This document shows, in pieces, positions 1 through 5,406 of a stretch of 6,458 nt of DNA. Below the pieces are notes generated by a model, which ran no database searches, had not been told where the DNA came from, and saw only the letters and a list, made by a program, of their open reading frames with translations. This stretch comes from an uncultured Bacteroidia bacterium. Its GTDB lineage: Bacteria > Bacteroidota > Bacteroidia > Bacteroidales > UBA932. Made by a program: the position numbers and the translations under genes. The stretch is taken from the NCBI GenBank assembly GCA_902767465.1, contig CACXHM010000141.1, positions 1 through 6,458 of the forward strand. The letters are read 5' to 3'. The first letter of the stretch is position 1; every line of letters begins with the position of its first letter.

Positions 1-39
1 ATACCTGTAAAGGAATACCCTGACTTCGAAGAGCTTTAA
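1..39 (+). CDS. C-terminal end of an unidentified gene (partial)
   Basis: Frame 1 is open from the window edge and reads IPVKEYPDFEEL before a TAA at 37-39. The last A of this stop is the first base of the deaminase ATG (TAATG), a 1-nt overlap typical of translationally coupled operon genes. Twelve residues are too few to name a family. From its position the gene is likely co-transcribed with the deaminase and the two phosphorylases, so a role in nucleoside or methylthioribose metabolism is a reasonable guess, but the sequence does not show it. Confidence 0.6.
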   Translation: MPVKEYPDFEEL

Positions 40-1316
40 TGGTATCCATTCTTCTCAAGAACATAGATATCGGCGGTGAGTGCAAAGATGTGCTCATCTG
101 TGGCGGTTTGATTAAAAAAATCAGACCTGCCGGTTCGTGTATCGACTGGGATCTTGCCGGCGATATCGATGTAATGGAATGCAGCGGAAAAGTTGCAATC
201 CCCGGCTTTGTAAACATGCATACCCATGCCGGTATGGCACTCATGCGAGGCATAGGGGAAGATATGGTTTTTCAGGACTGGATCCGGAAAATCTGGAAAA
301 TTGAGGCCGGATTCGATTATGACTACGTGTATTGGAGTGCAAAGGTAGCCTGCATCGAAATGATCCGCACCGGAACGACCACTTTCAACGACCAGTACTG
401 GTTTTTCCAGGCCTGCCAGAAAGCGGCTTCCGAAATGGGCATACGCCCTGCGGTAGGTTATGATATCATCGACCACGGGGATCCTGAAGAAGCCAAACGG
501 CAGATGGAGCAGTGCGAGCGCAAATACGAAGAGGTGAAGAACCAGTGGAGGGACGAGGGGGCAATTTATGAACTGGCATTTCATGCCATATATTCGGTAA
601 GTGAACCCATGATGATATGGGCTGCCGATTTTGCGCGCAAACACGATATCCCGCTGCATATTCATCTCAGCGAAACTCTTAAAGAAGTTGAAGATTGCAA
701 GGCTGCACATGGCGGCCTAAGCCCGGTTGAATATCTGGATGCTATTGGCGTACTCGGCCCGAATTTGCTTGCTGCACACTGCCTGTGGCTTTCGGAGCAT
801 GACATCGAACTCCTTGCAAAGAACGGCGTTCACTGCATACACAACATCAACTCGAACACCAAACTTTCCTCCGGATACAAGTTCCTTTACAACGAACTCC
901 GAGATGCCGGAGTCAATGTCTGCATCGGCACGGACGGATGCGCATCATCGAACAATCTCGATATTCTCGAAGCGATGAAGACTTCCGCCCTTTTCCAGAA
1001 AGCATGGAGAAACGATCCGAAGGCCCTTCCCCTTAACGAGCTTCTCGATATGGCAACCGTCAACGGAGCCAAAGCCCTTCGCCTGAACAGCGGACGGCTC
1101 GTGGAAGGTGCGCTGGCAGACATCTCCATTATAGAAACCGACAGCAGTTATTTCCTCTCCCCAGGACCATTCCTCGCAAATCTTGTTTACTCAGCACATT
1201 CCGACTGTATAGATTCCGTGATAGCCGGAGGTCGCTTTGTCATGCGCGGGAGGGAGATTCCCGGGGAGCGTGACATACTGCACGAAGCCAGAAAGGCACT
1301 TGAAAAAATAAAATAA
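39..1316 (+). CDS. mtaD: 5-methylthioadenosine/S-adenosylhomocysteine deaminase-like amidohydrolase
   Basis: A 425-residue cytosolic metal-dependent amidohydrolase, full length for the MtaD/TM0936 family. Family members hydrolytically deaminate the adenine of MTA, SAH, 5'-deoxyadenosine or adenosine to give the inosine analogue and ammonia. Visible motifs in order are: the N-terminal beta-sandwich strand; GFVNMHTHAGMALMRG with metal ligands H61 and H63; E88 in the following helix; TGTTTFND (111-118); H182 in FHAIYS; HIHLSET with H209 (metal) and E212 (catalytic); H247 in AAHCLW; and GTDGCASSNNLDIL with metal ligand D299. The C-terminal part returns to the sandwich (GRLVEGALADISII). All metal and catalytic residues are present, so it should be active. 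The ATG at 39 overlaps the upstream stop and gives the normal family N-terminus; no clear Shine-Dalgarno is seen. A phosphorylase starts 5 nt downstream. The exact substrate cannot be read from sequence; a guanine or chlorohydrolase-like relative is less likely given the GTDG-SNN motif and the neighbours. Confidence 0.9.
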   Translation: MVSILLKNIDIGGECKDVLICGGLIKKIRPAGSCIDWDLAGDIDVMECSGKVAIPGFVNMHTHAGMALMRGIGEDMVFQDWIRKIWKIEAGFDYDYVYWSAKVACIEMIRTGTTTFNDQYWFFQACQKAASEMGIRPAVGYDIIDHGDPEEAKRQMEQCERKYEEVKNQWRDEGAIYELAFHAIYSVSEPMMIWAADFARKHDIPLHIHLSETLKEVEDCKAAHGGLSPVEYLDAIGVLGPNLLAAHCLWLSEHDIELLAKNGVHCIHNINSNTKLSSGYKFLYNELRDAGVNVCIGTDGCASSNNLDILEAMKTSALFQKAWRNDPKALPLNELLDMATVNGAKALRLNSGRLVEGALADISIIETDSSYFLSPGPFLANLVYSAHSDCIDSVIAGGRFVMRGREIPGERDILHEARKALEKIK

Positions 1317-1321
1317 ACCAC

Positions 1322-2149
1322 ATGGACAATAGAATTGCAAAGATAAACGAGGCAGCCTCATACATCAATTCGCGCCTCGAAGGAAGAAAGCCCGTTGCCG
1401 CCATCATTCTTGGAAGCGGACTTGGTAAACTTGCCGAAAAAATTGATGACAGCATCACCATTCCCTACACCGAAATCCCCTGTTTCCCTATTTCAACAGT
1501 TATCGGGCATAAAGGAAATCTGATATGCGGCTTCCTCGGAGGAAAATGCGTTCTTGCAATGCAGGGACGCTTCCATTATTACGAAGGCTACGATATGGCA
1601 ACCCTTACCCTTCCGGTGCGCGTCATGAGCCGGCTTGGGGTGAAGAACCTGTTCGTATCGAACGCCGCGGGAGCTTTGAATCCCGAATATAAGGTTGGAG
1701 ATACCATTATCATCCGGGATCATATCAACTTCATGCCCAACCCCCTCATTGGTGCAAATATGGAGGATTTTGGGCCGCGTTTCCCTGACATGACGTGCGC
1801 CTACGACCTCGATTTACAAAAAAAGGCCCTCGAAATCGGAGAAGAAATCGGGTTGAAACTGCATCGCGGAGTTTACTTCGGAGGTTCGGGACCGACTTAT
1901 GAAACGCCGGCTGAAGTGCGCTTTTTCCGTTCCACGGGAGCCGATCTTGTGGGCATGTCCACTGTTCCGGAAGTCATCGTTGCCCGTCACTGCGGGATGC
2001 GCGTTTTCGGGATGTCAGTGGTTACAAACATTGCAAACACAGACAATGTGGAGCGCAACCTGAACGATGGCGAAGATGTGGTGCAGACCGCCGATGCTTC
2101 TGCCGACAAGATGACAGTCCTGTTCACCAAATTGATTGAGACTCTTTAA
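1322..2149 (+). CDS. Purine nucleoside phosphorylase, trimeric PNP/MTAP family, Asn-type (copy 1)
   Basis: A 275-residue phosphorylase of the trimeric PNP/MTAP family (usual length about 270-290). It catalyses phosphorolysis of a purine nucleoside to free base and ribose-1-phosphate in the cytosol. Seen motifs are: GSGLG with phosphate-binding S32; GHKGN (H63); MQGRFHYYEGY with R83, H85 and Y87; VSNAAGALN (112-120); the long block GDTIIIRDHINFMPNPLIG; GPTYETPAE with base-binding E194; GMSTVPEVIVARH with M212 and S213; and SVVTN with N236. Glu plus Asn at these sites is the human PNP pattern (E201, N243) for 6-oxopurines such as hypoxanthine and guanine. The position equivalent to human H257, which contacts the 5'-OH, appears to be G250, so 5'-modified nucleosides such as methylthioinosine could be accepted (inference). 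It begins 5 nt after the deaminase and ends 1 nt before its paralog. Annotation as punA or deoD-type PNP would be usual. Confidence 0.92.
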   Translation: MDNRIAKINEAASYINSRLEGRKPVAAIILGSGLGKLAEKIDDSITIPYTEIPCFPISTVIGHKGNLICGFLGGKCVLAMQGRFHYYEGYDMATLTLPVRVMSRLGVKNLFVSNAAGALNPEYKVGDTIIIRDHINFMPNPLIGANMEDFGPRFPDMTCAYDLDLQKKALEIGEEIGLKLHRGVYFGGSGPTYETPAEVRFFRSTGADLVGMSTVPEVIVARHCGMRVFGMSVVTNIANTDNVERNLNDGEDVVQTADASADKMTVLFTKLIETL

Positions 2150-2150
2150 G

Positions 2151-2984
2151 ATGGATAAACGCTGGGAGGTTCTGGAAGATGCTTCGGCATTCCTCTCTTC
2201 ATGGCTTGACGGAAGAAAACCAATAGCAGGTATCATACTTGGAAGCGGTCTCGGGCAGCTTGCCGAGCAGATCGAAGACCCCATCATTGTTCCATATGTC
2301 CGCATTCCTGGTTTTCCAGCCGCCACAGCAATCGGACATAAAGGCAATTTCATTTGCGGGAGCATGGGTGGGAAATGCGTAATCGCCATGCAGGGACGGT
2401 ATCACTATTACGAAGGATATCCAATGGATACAGTTGTGCTTCCTGTAAGAGTTATGATTATGCTCGGCATTAAGTATCTCCTCGTTTCAAACGCAGCGGG
2501 AGCCATGAACAAAGATTTCCATATAGGAGACCTTATGCTCATTCGGGATCACATCAACCTCTTGCCTAATCCACTGATAGGGCCGAATCTGGATCGACTT
2601 GGCCCACGTTTTCCGGATATGACCTGTGCATATGACACTGAACTTCAGGAGCGCATGCTTTCAATAGCAAAACGACTGGGTATTCCGCTGCAAAGAGGCA
2701 TATATGTATCATGTACCGGCCCGTCATATGAAACTCCGGCCGAATATGAATTCTATCGCAGGATGGGTGCCGATGAAGTTGGTATGAGCGTTACTCCGGA
2801 AGTGATCGTAGCAAGACATGCGGGTATAAAAGTACTTGGGATGTCTGTTATTACCGATGTTGCACATGAAGCCGAAGACGGTTATGTCACCGACGAAAAT
2901 GAAATAGTCAAACAGGCGGATCTTGCTTCCCGCAAAATGACCCGCCTGTTTTCAAGTTTTGTATCGTCGTTAAAATTCATCTAA
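2151..2984 (+). CDS. Purine nucleoside phosphorylase paralog, trimeric PNP/MTAP family, Asp-type (copy 2)
   Basis: A 277-residue paralog of the preceding gene; I count 145 identities over the first 236 residues with no gap (about 61%), which points to an old tandem duplication. It keeps S32 in GSGLG, H63, R83, H85 and Y87 in MQGRYHYYEGY, VSNAAGAMN, E194 in GPSYETPAE, and M212 and S213 in GMSVTPEVIVARH. The key difference is SVITD: D236 replaces the Asn of copy 1. In human MTAP an Asp at this site (D220) recognises adenine, and in human PNP the N243D change confers activity on adenosine, so adenosine, MTA or 5'-deoxyadenosine are candidate substrates (inference). The second MTAP Asp (D222) is not present; the aligned residue is A238. 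The ATG at 2151 is chosen, 1 nt after the previous stop; an in-frame TTG at 2136 would only add five residues overlapping copy 1. The 3' end overlaps the convergent lipoprotein gene by 15 bp. Confidence 0.9.
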   Translation: MDKRWEVLEDASAFLSSWLDGRKPIAGIILGSGLGQLAEQIEDPIIVPYVRIPGFPAATAIGHKGNFICGSMGGKCVIAMQGRYHYYEGYPMDTVVLPVRVMIMLGIKYLLVSNAAGAMNKDFHIGDLMLIRDHINLLPNPLIGPNLDRLGPRFPDMTCAYDTELQERMLSIAKRLGIPLQRGIYVSCTGPSYETPAEYEFYRRMGADEVGMSVTPEVIVARHAGIKVLGMSVITDVAHEAEDGYVTDENEIVKQADLASRKMTRLFSSFVSSLKFI

Positions 2985-3533
2985 ATAAAAAGGACCGTTA
3001 TAACTGATGGATATTTCGTGCCGTTTACCGTCACCATTTTTATTGTCCTTCACTATACCATTTTTTAACTCAATCGATATCTGTTTTTTCTCCTTTGAGA
3101 CCTTGACACGCAGCGTCCCGGTCAAAAAGATTTCATAATAAGTCGATCCTGGTTCATAATAAGTATCGAATAGCCATGTTTTTTCTGCTAAGTATTCTAT
3201 GGAGATATACCACCCGTCGTGTTTTTTTTCTTTTACAGAAAGGTCTATCACTTTATTGTTGTGATTAAGAGAATCTGCCTGTATTTTAATGCCATTAGAT
3301 CCATACTCTCCAGGCAAAAAGATAACTATGTCATAATATCCTTCCTCTAAATCTGATTTATCCAACCATACTCTTTCAATAGGTCTATCGTAACCGTCCA
3401 GAAGAACGATATTGGACATCGAAGTATCAGGTTTGTCATCCTTCTTGGAACATGATGAAAGCGGAATAATTACGCACAACGCAGCCGCAAGGAAGAATCC
3501 CCACGGCATTTCGGTTTTTCTTTTTCTTTGCAT
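2970..3533 (-). CDS. Putative lipoprotein of unknown function
   Basis: A 187-residue protein I do not recognise. The N-terminus is a lipoprotein signal peptide: basic n-region (MQRKRK), hydrophobic core (about 11-25) and lipobox LSSC with lipidated C28, followed by SKKDDKPD. The start at 3531-3533 is preferred over Met9 because only it supplies the basic residues. The mature part (about 29-187) has alternating hydrophobic and aromatic residues (YYDIVIFLPG, GWYISIEYL, TYYEIFLTGTLRVKV), suggesting a single beta-rich domain on an envelope surface. There is no Cys after C28 and no enzyme motif that I can see. Base composition differs from the neighbours: by hand count about 37% GC over 3001-3540, against about 50% in sampled lines of the phosphorylase genes. 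It stands alone between an operon running toward it and dsbD upstream in the same direction, and seems to have its own promoter. An accessory or transferred gene is plausible. Confidence 0.8.
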   Translation of the reverse strand: MQRKRKTEMPWGFFLAAALCVIIPLSSCSKKDDKPDTSMSNIVLLDGYDRPIERVWLDKSDLEEGYYDIVIFLPGEYGSNGIKIQADSLNHNNKVIDLSVKEKKHDGWYISIEYLAEKTWLFDTYYEPGSTYYEIFLTGTLRVKVSKEKKQISIELKNGIVKDNKNGDGKRHEISISYNGPFYLDEF

Positions 3534-3559
3534 GATCTTAAATTTTAAGTTATATCAAG

Positions 3560-3589
3560 CAAAGTAATAGGAAAACAACCGTTAAGCAA
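3560..3589 (-). promoter_or_regulatory. Possible Bacteroidota-type promoter for the lipoprotein gene
   Basis: Read on the - strand, TTG (3589-3587) and TTACTTTG (3567-3560) are separated by 19 nt. This resembles the Bacteroides consensus, an upstream TTTG box and a -7 box TAnnTTTG about 19-21 nt apart; the -7 box differs at one position and the upstream box is minimal. It would leave a leader of roughly 20 nt before the ATG at 3533. It lies in the only intergenic space upstream of this gene, between dsbD and the lipoprotein. The motifs are short and could arise by chance in AT-rich DNA. Confidence 0.35.
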
Positions 3590-3600
3590 GCATTATCGCA

Positions 3601-3614
3601 AACACCTTGGTGTT
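3601..3614. repeat. Short inverted repeat just after dsbD
   Basis: AACACC and GGTGTT are perfect inverted arms separated by TT, beginning 5 bases past the dsbD stop codon (3619-3621) on the - strand. It could form a small hairpin at the end of the dsbD mRNA, realistically a 5-bp stem with a 4-nt loop. It is not followed by a T-run on the - strand, so it is a poor intrinsic terminator; mRNA end protection or chance are alternatives. Confidence 0.3.
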
Positions 3615-3618
3615 CACT

Positions 3619-5400
3619 TTAGTGTCTCTGATCCGCAGAACTACGGCTGTCAAGGAAATCCACGAATCCCTTTACGGACAGATCATATCCTCTTGGACCG
3701 GAAAGAATATTTCCTTGTGCGTCAAGAATAAAATAATTAGGCTGGGCATTCACGCCAAAACGGCTGCGCGCGACATAGCTGTTAACCCGTCCTACATCCT
3801 TGAGCACTTTTCCATCGGGAGTCCGGATCCACTTTGACTCAGGGAGTTTCTGCTTGTCATCCGTATAGAGTGCAACAATGACAAAGTCATCGCGAAGCCG
3901 CTGCAGCACCTTTTCATCGGACCAGACTCTCGCTTCCATTTCCCTGCAGTTCACACATCCATGCCCTGTAATATCCACGAACACCTTACGCCCGCTTTTT
4001 CGGGCTTCAGAGAGAGCTTCATCGATATTATCGTATCCCATCAGTCCATGGGGAAGTTCAATGGTTGCGCCTTTCGGAACGGATGAGGAATATGCAGAAA
4101 TAACGAAATCCTGTGTTTCCATCGGCGGCAAATAGCCGGAAAGGGCTTTAAGAGGAGCCCCGAACATTCCAGGAATCATATAAACCACGAAAGAGAACAC
4201 GACAATCGAAAGAGACAGGCGGAGTATTCCTATGTGCTTAACCTCATCGTCATATTTAAAGCGAATTTTGCCAAGCAGATAAAAACCAAGGAGCGTGAAA
4301 CACACTATCCAGACTGCAAGATAAACTTCCCTGTCGAGGAGGCCCCAATGATATGTCTGGTCGGCAACACTAAGGAATTTAAGTCCAAGGGCGACTTCGA
4401 TGAAGCCCAGCACCACCTTTACACTGTTCAGCCAGCCTCCGCTTTTTGGAAGGCTCTTAAGCAGAGACGGGAAAAGTGCAAGCAGGGTAAACGGCAGGGC
4501 AAATGCCACACTGAATGCAAGCATGGTTATCATCGGCGTCCAGAACTCGCCGGAGGTAGATTTAATGAGAACCGTTCCGACAATAGGGCCCGTACACGAG
4601 AAAGAAACCAGAACAAGGGTCAAAGCCATGAAAAACACACCGGCGAGGCCACGTTTGTCGGACTTTTTATCCGAGGCGTTAACCAAAGACGACGGCAGTG
4701 TGATTTCAAAAGCCCCGAAAAAGGATGCAGCAAATAACATGAACACCACAAAGAAAATGATGTTTGGCAGCCAATGTGTTGCAAGCCAGTTGAATATGTC
4801 GGCAGTAACGGCAGATCCGCCAAGCACCCATGTGAGGCCGATAATAATACTGATGGGTACCGTATATAGGAGCACAATGAAAAGTCCGTACATCATCGCG
4901 CGGAACTTTCCTGCTGTTCTGTCTTCATTTCCTTTTATGAAGAAAGAAACAGTCATGGGCACCATGGGAAAGACGCACGGGGTAAGAAGCATGGCAAAGC
5001 CCCAGAGGATTGCCTCCAGGATCAAGCCCCAGATTCCCCGCCCCCTGGACTGAATGGGTACAGAAGCAGCAACGGCAGCGCTGCCCGCAGTTTCGTCTGC
5101 CACAATTCCGGATGAAGTTTCGGCAGAGGACGCAACGGTCTCTGAGGGATGCAGGTCGAATTCGATTTCTTCGGGGCTGTGACAATCGTTGCCAATACAG
5201 GAAATCCATTGCAGTGTCCCATGGATTTCATCGAGCGGCAAAGCGGGAGTTCCTATAAACACAATACGGGACATGCCGTCACTCCCCTCTTCCACACGGC
5301 TCTCCCAGGTAACTGTAGTTTCGGGCAGGCGCTGAGCAAAAACCGACAGCCCCGATAGCAGGGCTGCCGATAAAAACGCCATGGAGCGTAATCTGTTCAT
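3619..5400 (-). CDS. dsbD: DsbD-type thiol:disulfide interchange protein with short N-terminal domain
   Basis: A 593-residue inner-membrane protein that would carry electrons from cytosolic thioredoxin to periplasmic thiol proteins, serving disulfide isomerisation, cytochrome c maturation or oxidative repair. A signal peptide (1 to about 22, ending FAQ) precedes a short periplasmic segment whose CIGNDCHSPEEIEFDL (C68, C73) matches the end of the DsbD alpha domain. A Ser/Ala/Thr-rich linker (about 84-118) leads to about eight membrane segments (roughly 124-145, 168-192, 210-230, 255-278, 287-311, 328-345, 358-378, 392-412). The redox pair of the membrane domain is C142 in LLTPCVFPMVP and C269 in FSCTGP. 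The C-terminal thioredoxin-like domain (about 440-593) has CVNC (C482, C485) and the cis-Pro loop at P554 (NAQPNYF). All three Cys pairs needed for the relay are present. The folded N-terminal part is only about 60 residues, clearly shorter than usual. It begins 6 nt after the rny stop, so both are probably co-transcribed. Confidence 0.92.
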   Translation of the reverse strand: MNRLRSMAFLSAALLSGLSVFAQRLPETTVTWESRVEEGSDGMSRIVFIGTPALPLDEIHGTLQWISCIGNDCHSPEEIEFDLHPSETVASSAETSSGIVADETAGSAAVAASVPIQSRGRGIWGLILEAILWGFAMLLTPCVFPMVPMTVSFFIKGNEDRTAGKFRAMMYGLFIVLLYTVPISIIIGLTWVLGGSAVTADIFNWLATHWLPNIIFFVVFMLFAASFFGAFEITLPSSLVNASDKKSDKRGLAGVFFMALTLVLVSFSCTGPIVGTVLIKSTSGEFWTPMITMLAFSVAFALPFTLLALFPSLLKSLPKSGGWLNSVKVVLGFIEVALGLKFLSVADQTYHWGLLDREVYLAVWIVCFTLLGFYLLGKIRFKYDDEVKHIGILRLSLSIVVFSFVVYMIPGMFGAPLKALSGYLPPMETQDFVISAYSSSVPKGATIELPHGLMGYDNIDEALSEARKSGRKVFVDITGHGCVNCREMEARVWSDEKVLQRLRDDFVIVALYTDDKQKLPESKWIRTPDGKVLKDVGRVNSYVARSRFGVNAQPNYFILDAQGNILSGPRGYDLSVKGFVDFLDSRSSADQRH

Positions 5401-5406
5401 GGTATG

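Noticed and set aside
36..710. 224-codon open frame on the - strand opposite the deaminase
   Set aside because: It is fully antisense to a gene with all its catalytic motifs intact and its translation shows no recognisable domain; it is a shadow frame.
2136..2150. In-frame TTG upstream of the second phosphorylase as its start
   Set aside because: It would overlap the first phosphorylase and add five residues. The ATG at 2151 lies 1 nt after the preceding stop, and from it both paralogs start with MD-R and align without a gap.
2985..3010. Possible terminator after the phosphorylase operon (A-rich run followed by GGACCGTTAT)
   Set aside because: No inverted repeat with a T-run on the + strand was found; the region is the coding end of the convergent lipoprotein gene.
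3537..3549. CTTAAA-T-TTTAAG near-palindrome just upstream of the lipoprotein start
   Set aside because: It consists of short AT-rich arms with a single central base in AT-rich DNA; this is expected by chance and could not form a stable hairpin.
4234..5053. Two long + strand open frames (167 and 217 codons) opposite dsbD
   Set aside because: They mirror the membrane-segment codons of dsbD, overlap each other in different frames, and give low-complexity basic or Ser/Thr-rich translations without domains.
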